A stretch of DNA of 64,000 bases from Cellulomonas palmilytica (GTDB lineage Bacteria > Actinomycetota > Actinomycetes > Actinomycetales > Cellulomonadaceae): positions 310,001 to 374,000 of the forward strand of contig NZ_CP062221.1 in the NCBI RefSeq assembly GCF_021590045.1. Direction: 5' to 3'. A model generated the notes under the pieces. The model was given only the letters and a program-made list of their open reading frames with translations, did no database searches and was not told the DNA's origin. How positions within the stretch are numbered: the stretch's first letter is position 1; every line of letters begins with the position of its first letter. Both the position numbers and the translations under genes were made by a program. Shown piece after piece: positions 41,835-49,572 of the stretch.

Positions 41835-41923
41835 CTTCCTGACGCCTGAGCGATCCCCCGTGTCAGTGGGGCGGGCGGGGGCGCCGGTGCCAGACTGGCA
41901 GGCACGGCGACCGGGAGGCACCC

Positions 41924-42487
41924 ATGGGCAAGCTGATCTACGCGGCGAACGTCTCCCTCGACGGGTACCTGGAGGACGCGACGGGAGCGTTCGACTGGTC
42001 GGTTCCCGACGAGGCCGTGCACCAGTTCTGGAACGACCACGAGCGCGGCATCGGCACGTCCCTCTACGGCCGTCGCATGTACGAGACGATGCGCGTCTGG
42101 GAGGACGACGACTGGCTGGCCGACGAGCCGGCGGTGGTCCAGGAGTACGCGCAGATCTGGCGTGACGCGGACAAGGTCGTGTACTCGACGACGCTGGAGT
42201 CCGCCCCGACGGCCCGCACCCGGATCGAGCGGACGTTCGACCCGGAGGCGGTCCGGCGGCTCAAGGAGGAGTCGGCGGCGGACCTGAGCATCGGCGGCGC
42301 GATCATCGGCGCCGAGGCGTTCCGGCACGGGCTGGTCGACGAGTGCGTGCTGCTCGTGTGCCCGGTGGCGGTGGGCGGCGGCAAGCCCGCGCTGCCGCTG
42401 GGCGTGCACCTCGACCTGGAGCTGCTGGACCTGCGCCGCTTCGACAACGGCGTGGTCGCCGTCCGGCACGCGGTCCGCCGCTCCTGA
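41924..42487 (+). CDS. Dihydrofolate reductase-family (RibD C-terminal domain-like) protein
   Basis: A 187-aa protein from ATG 41924. It has the RibD_C/DHFR-like fold signature: 'MGKLIYAANVSLDGYLEDATGAFDW', 'LYGRRMYETM', 'DLSIGGAIIGAEAFRHGLVDECVLLVCPVAVGGGKPALP'. Such proteins bind NADPH and reduce small molecules; the actual substrate is unknown. It is a stand-alone gene, convergent with the metal ATPase gene. Confidence 0.87.
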   Translation: MGKLIYAANVSLDGYLEDATGAFDWSVPDEAVHQFWNDHERGIGTSLYGRRMYETMRVWEDDDWLADEPAVVQEYAQIWRDADKVVYSTTLESAPTARTRIERTFDPEAVRRLKEESAADLSIGGAIIGAEAFRHGLVDECVLLVCPVAVGGGKPALPLGVHLDLELLDLRRFDNGVVAVRHAVRRS

Positions 42488-42495
42488 CGCGGCCC

Positions 42496-44412
42496 CTACA
42501 CGGGGGACCCGACCGGCTCGCGATCCGGCTCGGCCACGGGCATGGGGCGGCGCGCGCGGCGCAGCAGACGCATGGCGTTGAGGATGACGATCAGCACGGA
42601 CGCCTCGTGCACGAGCATCCCGACCGTCATGGTCACGCCGCCCGCCAGCACACCGGCCAGCAGGGCCGCGACCGTGAGCAGCGCGAGAGTGATGTTCTGG
42701 CGCATGACGCGCACGGTCCGCCGGGCGAGCGCGAACGCCTCGGGAAGCGTGCGCAGGCGTTCGCCCATGAGCGCGAGGTCCGCGGTCTCGACCGCGACGG
42801 CCGAGCCCGCAGCCCCCATCGCGACGCCGACGTCGGCGGTCGCCAGGGCGGGCGCGTCGTTCACGCCGTCGCCGACCATCGCGACGACGTGCCCCTGACG
42901 CTGGAGCTCGGCGACGGCCTCGAGCTTCTCCTCGGGCAGCAGGCCGGCGTGCACCTCGTCGACGCCCGTCGCCTGCGCGACCGCGTGGGCGACGAGGGGC
43001 GCGTCGCCGGTGAGCATGACGACGCGGTGGATCCCGGCCGCGTGCAGGTCGCGCACCGTCACGGCCGCGTCGGCGCGGACCTCGTCGGCGACCGCGAGCA
43101 CCCCGACGACGTCGTCGTCCACCGCGACGAGCATCGCGGTCCGGCCCGCCGCGGACAGCCGCCGCACCTCGGCCGCCGCGCGCTCGTCGTCGGGACGCCC
43201 GTGCTGCGCGAGCAACGCGGGACTGCCCACGAGGACCCGGCGCCCGTCGACGGTCGCGACGATCCCCTGGCCGGGGACCGGTTGGGCGTCCTCGGGCAGC
43301 CCGCTCACGCGCACCCCCTCGGCCGCGGCGGCCTCGACGACCGGCCGGGCCAGCGGGTGCTCGGAGCCGGCCTCGGCCCGCGCCGCCCACCTCAGCACGT
43401 CGGTGCGGTCCGCCGCGGGGTGCAGGACGACGACGTCGGTCAGCCGCGGCCGCCCCACGGTCAGGGTGCCGGTCTTGTCGAGCGCCACCGCGTCGACCGC
43501 GGCCGACCGCTCGAGGTACTCCCCGCCCTTGACGAGGATGCCGTCCTTGGCGGCCCGCCCGATCCCGGCCACCACGGCGACGGGGACGGAGATGACGAGG
43601 GCGCCCGGGCAGCCGATGACCAGCAGCGTCAGCGCCAGGGTGACGTCGCCCGTGACGATCCCGCCGACGACGGCCAGCGCGACGATCGCCGGGGTGTACC
43701 AGGCGGAGAACCGGTCCATGTACGCCTGGGTGCGGGCCTTGGCGTCCTGCGCCTCCTCGACGCGGTGGATGATGCGCGCCAACGTCGTGTCGGACCCGAC
43801 GCCCGTGGCCCGCACCTGCAGCAGCCCGCCGCGCGACACCGTGCCGGCGAACACCCGGTCGCCGGGCGTCTTCTCCACCGGGATCGACTCCCCGGTGACG
43901 GACGCCTCGTCGAGCGCGCCCGTGCCCGCCACGACCGTCCCGTCGACGGGCACCTTCGCGCCGTTCTTCACGACGACGAGCTCGCCCACGGCCACCGCCG
44001 CGGCCGGGACCTCGACCTGCTCGTCGTCGCGCAGGACGACCGCGACGTCGGGCGCCACGGCGACGAGCTCGGCCAACGCCGAGCGGGTCCGCGTCAGCGT
44101 GGCCGACTCCAGCGCGTGCCCCACGGCGAACAGGAACGTCACCGCGGCGGCCTCCCAGTAGCTGCCGATCACGACGGCACCGAGCGCCGCGACCGACACG
44201 AGCAGGTCGATCCCGACGACCTTGGCCTGCAACGCGCGCAGGGCCTGCACGACGATCCCGGCCCCGGCGACCGCGGCCGCCGCGACCATCAGACCGTCCC
44301 GCACCCGCCCTGCGCCGAACAGCTCGTCGGCCGCGAACGCCGCGACGATCAGCGCTCCCGACACGACGGGCACGACCCACCGGCGGCCCGCCGGCCGCTG
44401 CAGCGTGCTCAT
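42496..44412 (-). CDS. P1B-type heavy-metal-transporting ATPase with CPG motif
   Basis: A 638-aa protein with several membrane helices and the P-type landmarks: 'ASVTGESIPV' (actuator), 'ALDKTGTLTVGRP' (phosphorylated Asp), 'SEHPLA' (nucleotide-binding HP) and 'MVGDGVNDAPAL' (hinge). The membrane metal-binding motif reads 'VIGCPGALVIS', i.e. Cys-Pro-Gly instead of the usual CPC, CPH or SPC, so metal specificity is hard to predict. It has no N-terminal HMA domain; that domain is encoded as a separate 79-aa protein just upstream. With the Crp-type regulator before it, the cluster is probably a Cu/Zn/Cd/Pb-type homeostasis unit. Confidence 0.9.
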   Translation of the reverse strand: MSTLQRPAGRRWVVPVVSGALIVAAFAADELFGAGRVRDGLMVAAAAVAGAGIVVQALRALQAKVVGIDLLVSVAALGAVVIGSYWEAAAVTFLFAVGHALESATLTRTRSALAELVAVAPDVAVVLRDDEQVEVPAAAVAVGELVVVKNGAKVPVDGTVVAGTGALDEASVTGESIPVEKTPGDRVFAGTVSRGGLLQVRATGVGSDTTLARIIHRVEEAQDAKARTQAYMDRFSAWYTPAIVALAVVGGIVTGDVTLALTLLVIGCPGALVISVPVAVVAGIGRAAKDGILVKGGEYLERSAAVDAVALDKTGTLTVGRPRLTDVVVLHPAADRTDVLRWAARAEAGSEHPLARPVVEAAAAEGVRVSGLPEDAQPVPGQGIVATVDGRRVLVGSPALLAQHGRPDDERAAAEVRRLSAAGRTAMLVAVDDDVVGVLAVADEVRADAAVTVRDLHAAGIHRVVMLTGDAPLVAHAVAQATGVDEVHAGLLPEEKLEAVAELQRQGHVVAMVGDGVNDAPALATADVGVAMGAAGSAVAVETADLALMGERLRTLPEAFALARRTVRVMRQNITLALLTVAALLAGVLAGGVTMTVGMLVHEASVLIVILNAMRLLRRARRPMPVAEPDREPVGSPV

Positions 44413-44439
44413 GACGTCTCCCGACTCTCGCGGGCCGCG

Positions 44440-44679
44440 TCAGAACGCCGACGGGCGGGCGACGTACCCGGCCTTGGCGACGGCCGCGACGAGGTCCTCG
44501 ACGCCGACGACGTCCGCGTCGTGGGTGACCTCGATGCGCGCGGAGGCGAAGTGCACGACGACCTCGCTCACGCCCGGCAGCGCGCCGAGCCGCTTCTCGA
44601 TCTTCGCCACGCACGAGGGGCAGGTGAACCCCTCCGCGCGCAGGGTCGTGCGGGTGGTGGTGACAGCGTCGGTGCTCAT
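44440..44679 (-). CDS. Heavy-metal-associated (HMA) domain protein, CopZ-like
   Basis: A 79-aa protein consisting of one HMA domain with the metal site 'GFTCPSCVAKIE' (C-x2-C) and the following 'LGALPGVSEVVVHFASARIEV' strand-helix pattern. Small soluble HMA proteins carry a metal ion to the partner ATPase, whose gene begins 27 bases downstream on the same strand and lacks its own HMA domain. Cotranscription is very likely. Confidence 0.9.
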   Translation of the reverse strand: MSTDAVTTTRTTLRAEGFTCPSCVAKIEKRLGALPGVSEVVVHFASARIEVTHDADVVGVEDLVAAVAKAGYVARPSAF

Positions 44680-44804
44680 GGCTCCGGTGGTCCTTCCTCG
44701 AGTCGCACCCCGGACGGGGTGCTGACCTCGACGTTAGGAAGGCGCTCGGCACCGGACGATGACGCGCATCAATCAACCGCGCACCGGCCGACGACGGCCC
44801 TGCG

Positions 44805-45620
44805 TCACGCGCCGGACGAGGCGACGGCGGTGAGGCGGTCGCGGTCCAGGACCGAGGTCCAGCGGCGACCGGAGTCGATGACGCCGTCCTTGCGCAGCCG
44901 GCTCATGACGCGCGAGACCGACTCGGGCGTGGAGCCCGTCATGCCCGCCAGGTCGTGCCGCGTGAGCGGGACCTGGATGAGGCTGCCGCCGCCGGCGCGC
45001 TCCTGGCCGAACCGGTCCGCGAGGCGCAGGAGCGTGCTCGCGACGCGCTGCGCGACGGTGTCGGTGGACTGCGCCGTCAGCCCGGCCCGCGCCTGCGCGA
45101 GCTGCGCCGCCGTGTCGTCGAGCGCGCGCAGCGCGACCTGCGGGTGCCGCACGAGGATGTCGCGGAACGCGGCGGCGTCGAGCCGCAGCGCGCACGTCGT
45201 CGTCATGGCGCGCACCGTCTCGGCGTACGTCGAGCGGCCCAGGGACTGCAGACCGCCGAACAGGTCGCCGGGCGCGAGGACGTCGACGACGACCTCCTTG
45301 CCTCCGGCGGTCGGGTGGGACGCCTTCGCGCGGCCCGCGGCGAGCACGTAGAGGTGCTCCGCCGGCTCGCCGGCGAGGTAGAGCGGGTCGTCCTGCGCCC
45401 AGGACAGCGCGACGACGTGCTCGTCGATGCTCCGCAGCTCGTCGTCGGACAGGCCTGCGAACAGCGGCACCTGCGACAGCACGCGCATCCGCACGGGCGC
45501 GGGGCAGGCGTGCGGTTCGGCGCACGTGGCACGCAGCGGCACCCGGCGTCGGGCGGCCGGGGCGTCGGCGCGGCTGTCGTCGGCGGGCGTCGTGCCGCCG
45601 GCGAGCGAGGCAGTGGTCAC
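44805..45620 (-). CDS. Crp/Fnr-family transcriptional regulator
   Basis: A 271-aa protein. It has an N-terminal Cys pair region ('CAEPHACP') at about residues 33-40, a cyclic-nucleotide-binding-type beta-roll ('PLFAGLSDDELRSIDEHVVALSW...LYLAGEPAEHLYVLAAGRAKAS...LAPGDLFGGLQ') and a C-terminal HTH ('LTRHDLAGMTGSTPESVSRVMSRLRKDGVI'). It lies upstream of the HMA and ATPase genes on the same strand and probably controls them. A near-palindrome TGACGCGCATCA at 44760-44771 in the gap before the HMA gene could be its site. Signal unknown: metal, redox or oxygen. Confidence 0.87.
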   Translation of the reverse strand: MTTASLAGGTTPADDSRADAPAARRRVPLRATCAEPHACPAPVRMRVLSQVPLFAGLSDDELRSIDEHVVALSWAQDDPLYLAGEPAEHLYVLAAGRAKASHPTAGGKEVVVDVLAPGDLFGGLQSLGRSTYAETVRAMTTTCALRLDAAAFRDILVRHPQVALRALDDTAAQLAQARAGLTAQSTDTVAQRVASTLLRLADRFGQERAGGGSLIQVPLTRHDLAGMTGSTPESVSRVMSRLRKDGVIDSGRRWTSVLDRDRLTAVASSGA

Positions 45621-45757
45621 GGCTCCTCCTCCGCCTCAGGATGTCCGCGCCGTCCGGGGAGTCCGGGCGTCCACCTCCACCATCGCTCCCGCGACGCCTC
45701 CGGACAGCGGACGAAGGTCCGAGGCGCACGGGCGGGTGCGCGCGCGACGCTGCGGTG

Positions 45758-46339
45758 ATGACGTCCGCGGACCTCGCCGGATCCCCGTCCACCACGACGG
45801 TCGGCACCGACCGGCTGCTCCTGCGGCGGTTCACGCCCGACGACGGCGCGCGTCTGTACGCGATCCTGTCCCGGCCCGAGGCCGTGGAGTTCGAGCCGTA
45901 CGGCGTGGAGACGCGCGCGCGGTGCGACGAGCTCGCCGCGGCGCGCGCGCAGGACCCGTCGTTCTGGGCGGTGTGCCTGCGGGACGAGGGCACGCTCGTC
46001 GGGATCGTCTACCTGCACCACGACGACCCGCGCGAGTGGCGCGGCCACACCCTCGGCTACGTGTTCCACCCCGACCACTGGCACCAGGGGTACGCGACCG
46101 AGGCGTGCCGCGCCCTCCTGGACGTGTGCTTCCTGCTGTGGGGCGCGCACCGGGTGTGCGCGCACTGCGACCCGCGCAACGAGGCGTCCTGGCGGCTGCT
46201 CGAACGCCTCGGGCTGCGCCGCGAGGGCCGTCTGCGGCAGGCCGCGTCGTTCTCGACCGACGACGCCGGGCACCCGGTGTGGCACGACGCCTATCTGTAC
46301 GCGGTGCTCGACACCGAGTGGGGCCGCGCGGGCGACTGA
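45758..46339 (+). CDS. GNAT-family N-acetyltransferase
   Basis: A 193-aa protein; ATG 45758 was chosen because the upstream frame is non-coding and lies in the divergent promoter region. RimJ/RimL-like sequence: 'TDRLLLRRFTPDDGARLYAILSRPEAV', 'LGYVFHPDHWHQGYATEACRALLDVCF' (acetyl-CoA loop) and 'CDPRNEASWRLLERLGLRREGRLRQ'. It likely acetylates an amino group on a protein or small molecule. Divergent from the Crp-type gene and convergent with the methyltransferase that ends four bases away. Confidence 0.88.
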   Translation: MTSADLAGSPSTTTVGTDRLLLRRFTPDDGARLYAILSRPEAVEFEPYGVETRARCDELAAARAQDPSFWAVCLRDEGTLVGIVYLHHDDPREWRGHTLGYVFHPDHWHQGYATEACRALLDVCFLLWGAHRVCAHCDPRNEASWRLLERLGLRREGRLRQAASFSTDDAGHPVWHDAYLYAVLDTEWGRAGD

Positions 46340-46343
46340 GCGG

Positions 46344-47165
46344 TCAGGGGGTCGCGACGACGAGGCGCATCGTGCCCACGTACTCGGCCTGCGCGCGCAG
46401 GTGCCCGTGCGCCCGGTCCCACGCCCCGCTCGCGAGGTCGTCCGCGAGCCGGTCGAGCCCGCGGCGCACGGCAACCGGGTCGGTGAGCCCGAAGCCCGAC
46501 GTGGCCGCACGCACCTCCGGGCGCAGGAACGCCTCGGGGCGGCCGTAGAACGCCTCACCGAACCCGTCGACGCAGTCGAGCGGGATGGGCACGGCGTCGA
46601 CGCGAACCTGCCCACCCTCGTCGCCGAGCACGCCGGTGACCTGCTCGATCGTCGGGAAGCGCCCCTCGTCCAGCGCGACGACCTCGGGGAAGTACTCCGC
46701 GAGCCAGTACCGCCGCAGCGCGGGCGCATCGACCGTGAGGACGACGACGGGCCCACGGGCGACGCGCCGCAGCTCGCGCAGCCCACGCTCGACGTCGGAC
46801 CACTGGTGGATCGTCACCATCGCCATCGCGGCGTCGAACGCGTCGTCGTCGAACGGCAGGTGCTCTGCCGTCGCGTCGAGGGCCGGCGCCGCACCGGCGG
46901 GGCGCTGCGCGCGCATCGTCGCCGACGGCTCGACCGCGAGCACGTACCGGTCGGCAGGCTCGTAGGAGCCGGTGCCCGCTCCGACGTTCAGCACCGTGCG
47001 GGCGTCCCCGAGCGCCGCGTGGACCCGGGCCTCGATCCGCGGGTCGGTCCGGCGCACGGTCGCGTACCGGCGGCCGTGCCGCTCGTAGTCGACGTCACCG
47101 GCCCGGCGCTCGCGGGTCACCATGCCGTCGATCCCACACGGACGACCGGCGCGCGGGCCAGTCAT
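46344..47165 (-). CDS. Class I SAM-dependent methyltransferase
   Basis: A 273-aa protein from ATG 47165; ATG 47123 ('MVTRERRAGDVDYERHG') is an equally good start. Motif I is 'TVLNVGAGTGSYEP', then 'VLAVEPSATM' and 'FDAAMAMVTIHQWSDVERGLRELRRVARGPVVVLT', a methyltransferase-11-like pattern. The C-terminal part contains 'FGEAFYGRPEAFL', seen in proteins of this group. Substrate unknown. The preceding gene on the same strand (acetyltransferase) ends 16 bases upstream, so they may be cotranscribed. Confidence 0.85.
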   Translation of the reverse strand: MTGPRAGRPCGIDGMVTRERRAGDVDYERHGRRYATVRRTDPRIEARVHAALGDARTVLNVGAGTGSYEPADRYVLAVEPSATMRAQRPAGAAPALDATAEHLPFDDDAFDAAMAMVTIHQWSDVERGLRELRRVARGPVVVLTVDAPALRRYWLAEYFPEVVALDEGRFPTIEQVTGVLGDEGGQVRVDAVPIPLDCVDGFGEAFYGRPEAFLRPEVRAATSGFGLTDPVAVRRGLDRLADDLASGAWDRAHGHLRAQAEYVGTMRLVVATP

Positions 47166-47181
47166 TTCGGACGCCGTGCTC

Positions 47182-47799
47182 CTAGGGGGTCGGGCGGGCC
47201 TCGTCCGACGAGAGCGCGCGGACCACCCGCGCGGGGTTGCCGGCGACGACGACGTCCGGCGGGACGTCCTTGGTGACGACCGACCCGGCGCCGACGACCG
47301 AGCGCGCCCCGATGGTCACGCCCGGGCACACGACGACGCTGCCGCCGAGCCACACGCCGTCCTCGATGCGGATCGGGTCGACCCGCTCCCAGCCCTGCGG
47401 GCGCAGCTCGGGGTCGAGCACGTGCGTCGGGGTGTAGAGGCGCACGCTCGGGCCGATCAGCACGTCGGCGCCGATGCGGATCTCCCCGCCGCCGAGCGTG
47501 AGGAAGTCCGCGTTGATGAACGTCCGGTCCCCGACGTGCAGGCGGTGCCCGTAGTCCAGGTAGAACGGCGGGCGGAAGTCCACGCCCTCGCCGACGGTGC
47601 CGAGCAGCTCGCGGAACAGCACGTGCGCGGCCTCGCGGTCCTCGTCGTACAGCGCCGTGATCCGGCGGCACGTGCGCTGGGTGGCGGTGGTCAGGTCCGC
47701 GAGCTCGGGGCCGTGGCGGTAGCGGTACCAGTCACCCGCGACCATCTTGTCGTACTCGGTGCGGGCGTCCTCGAGGGCCGCCGCGACGTCCAGGTCCAT
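47182..47799 (-). CDS. Sugar O-acetyltransferase (maltose/galactoside acetyltransferase type)
   Basis: A 205-aa protein from ATG 47799. N-terminal Mac domain ('TEYDKMVAGDWYRYRHGPELADL'), then left-handed beta-helix hexapeptide repeats with 'FINADFLTLGGGEIRIGADVLIGPSVRLYTPTH' (catalytic His) and 'WLGGSVVVCPGVTIGARSVVGAGSVVTKDVPPDVVVAGNPA'. These trimeric enzymes acetylate the O-6 of sugars from acetyl-CoA. Plausibly linked to sugar uptake and detoxification in this saccharolytic organism. Confidence 0.92.
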   Translation of the reverse strand: MDLDVAAALEDARTEYDKMVAGDWYRYRHGPELADLTTATQRTCRRITALYDEDREAAHVLFRELLGTVGEGVDFRPPFYLDYGHRLHVGDRTFINADFLTLGGGEIRIGADVLIGPSVRLYTPTHVLDPELRPQGWERVDPIRIEDGVWLGGSVVVCPGVTIGARSVVGAGSVVTKDVPPDVVVAGNPARVVRALSSDEARPTP

Positions 47800-47893
47800 G
47801 CACGCTCCCGCTCGCTCGTCGTCCCGGCCAGTCTCCCAGCCCACCTGCGCCGCCCAGCGCGACCTTCGGTCCGGGAGCGTCCCGGTCGCATTC

Positions 47894-47909
47894 TTGACCG
47901 ATCTGTCAA
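47894..47909. promoter_or_regulatory. TetR operator (autoregulatory copy)
   Basis: TTGACCGATCTGTCAA at 47894-47909, one mismatch from a perfect 16-bp palindrome, 20 bases before the TetR start. It includes a TTGAC -35-like element. Confidence 0.75.
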
Positions 47910-47929
47910 CTCACCTCTAGCGTGGCGCC

Positions 47930-48523
47930 ATGGCGAGGGACACCCGGGAGCGGCTGCTCACCACCGCACGCGACCTCGTGCACGCGTCGACGTTCGCCGA
48001 CGTCGGCGTCGACGACGTATGCCGCGCGGCCGGGGTCAACAAGGGCAGCCTGTACCACTTCTTCCCCTCGAAGCAGGCGCTCGGGGTCGCGGTCCTCGAC
48101 CGCAACTGGGAGCTGATGCGCGCGCTGCTCGACGAGACGCTCGGGACCCAGGGGCCACCGCTCGACCGGCTGGACGCGTTCCTCGCCGGGTACGCGTCGA
48201 TGATGCGCACCATGCGCGACCACCTGGGCGCGGTCCCCGGCTGCCCGGTGGGCAACCTCGCGGCCGAGCTCTCGGCCCACGAGCCGGTCATGCGCGCCCG
48301 CATCACCGAGGTGCTCATGGCGTGGACCGAGCAGATCGCCTCCGTCGTCCGCGAGGCGCAGGCCCGAGGGGACGTCGAGCCGATGATCGACGCGACGTCC
48401 GCCGCGCGCGCCGTCGTGGCCTGCATCCAGGGCTACAGCGTCCTGGCGAAGGCCGAGGACGACCCGGCCGCGCTCGACCCGCTGCGCCCCCTGGTCCGGA
48501 CGCTCCTGCCCTCCCCTCGCTGA
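47930..48523 (+). CDS. TetR-family transcriptional regulator
   Basis: A 197-aa protein with the HTH 'RERLLTTARDLVHASTFADVGVDDVCRAAGVNKGSLYHFFPSKQAL'. The C-terminal domain contains 'GCPVGNLAAELSAHEPVMRARITEVLMAWTEQI', typical of the TetR_C_16/LmrA-YxaF-like group. The same palindrome occurs before this gene and before the next one, so the protein most likely represses both and responds to a ligand linked with the redoxin-like product. Confidence 0.9.
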   Translation: MARDTRERLLTTARDLVHASTFADVGVDDVCRAAGVNKGSLYHFFPSKQALGVAVLDRNWELMRALLDETLGTQGPPLDRLDAFLAGYASMMRTMRDHLGAVPGCPVGNLAAELSAHEPVMRARITEVLMAWTEQIASVVREAQARGDVEPMIDATSAARAVVACIQGYSVLAKAEDDPAALDPLRPLVRTLLPSPR

Positions 48524-48563
48524 ACGCGGGCCACCCGGCCCGCACTCACTCACGCCCACTCAC

Positions 48564-48579
48564 TTGACCGATCGGTCAA
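48564..48579. promoter_or_regulatory. TetR operator (target copy)
   Basis: TTGACCGATCGGTCAA at 48564-48579, a perfect 16-bp palindrome, 20 bases before the redoxin start. It is the symmetric version of the site at 47894, placed at the same distance from its gene. Confidence 0.82.
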
Positions 48580-48599
48580 CACAACCGAAGGGACCCCTC

Positions 48600-49391
48600 G
48601 TGGCCACGACGTACCTGTTCGACGACCTCCGCACGCGGGATGTGCTCGCCGACATGCGCTACCTCCCCACCGACCCCGCACCCGGCGACCTCATCCCCGC
48701 GTTCGACCTGCCGACTCTCGACGGCGACCGGTTCCGCAGCGACACGCTCGGCCACCGTCCCGTGCTGCTCGTGTTCGGTTCGCAGACCTGCCCCGTGACC
48801 CGCAGCGCGGTGCCGCCCCTGCGGGACCTGCACGACGAGTACGGCGACCGGGTCCGCTTCGTGCTCGTCCAGACCCGTGAGGCGCACCCGGGCGAGCTCC
48901 TGCCGCAGCCGCGCACGGACGAGCAGAAGGCCGCGCACGCGGCGACCATGCGCGACGACCTGCGCGTCCCCTTCGAGGTCGCCGTCGACGACCTGGCGGG
49001 CACGCTCCATCGCGCGGTCGGGCCCAAGCCCAACTCGGCATACGTCCTGCGACCCGACGGGACCATCACCGCGCGCGTCCACTGGGCCAACGACGCGGCC
49101 GCGCTGCGCTCGGAACTCGAGCACGTCCTGCACGGGACTGCAGCACTGCGCCACCGCGGCGGTGCGACCAGTCCCCTGCTCAAGGCGGTCGGGCACCTGC
49201 CTGAGGTCGTCCGCCGCGCGGGCAACAAAGCCGAGCGGGACGTGTGGCGAGCGGTCCCGCCCCTGGCGTTGCTCGGGCGGACCGCCGGTCTCCTTCGCGG
49301 CCTGCCGGTGGACCGTCGTGGGCCTGCGGCCGCCGCAGTCCTCACGTTCCTCGCCCTGGCGGTGACGGCGGGCATCGTCGTGGCATCCTGA
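48600..49391 (+). CDS. Redoxin/iodothyronine-deiodinase-like protein with C-terminal membrane anchor
   Basis: A 263-aa protein from GTG 48600. The thioredoxin-like domain (about residues 20-175) contains 'PGDLIPAFDLPTLDG' and the active-site segment 'VLLVFGSQTCPVTRSAVPPL'. The single Cys after GSxT resembles the position of selenocysteine in deiodinase-like redoxins. 'YVLRPDGTITARVHWAND' completes the fold. The C-terminal ~25 residues are hydrophobic ('AAAAVLTFLALAVTAGIVV'), suggesting tail-anchoring in the membrane. Likely reduces peroxides or another oxidised substrate; induced by loss of TetR repression. Confidence 0.78.
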   Translation: MATTYLFDDLRTRDVLADMRYLPTDPAPGDLIPAFDLPTLDGDRFRSDTLGHRPVLLVFGSQTCPVTRSAVPPLRDLHDEYGDRVRFVLVQTREAHPGELLPQPRTDEQKAAHAATMRDDLRVPFEVAVDDLAGTLHRAVGPKPNSAYVLRPDGTITARVHWANDAAALRSELEHVLHGTAALRHRGGATSPLLKAVGHLPEVVRRAGNKAERDVWRAVPPLALLGRTAGLLRGLPVDRRGPAAAAVLTFLALAVTAGIVVAS

Positions 49392-49572
49392 CGTCGCTGG
49401 CGCCGACGAAAGGTCCAGTCAGGACGCTCCTAGCTCCGGGCGGTGACCAGCACGCACCACGACAACGCGGGCGAAATCTGCCGCGGTCGGGATCGCTGCC
49501 CGATCTGACGCGCATAATGCGTTCTGTCACGATTCGGTGAGTCCCGTTCCGCAGACCGCACGGGAGACCGCC

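Noticed and set aside
41848..41880. Short CCCC/GGGG hairpin after the expansin gene
   Set aside because: The stem is only about four to five base pairs and is not convincing as a terminator.
41741..44776. Two ~1000-aa frames (minus 41741-44776, plus 42343-45351) covering the ATPase cluster
   Set aside because: They are shadows: Arg-rich, with no motifs, crossing several real genes with full domain signatures.
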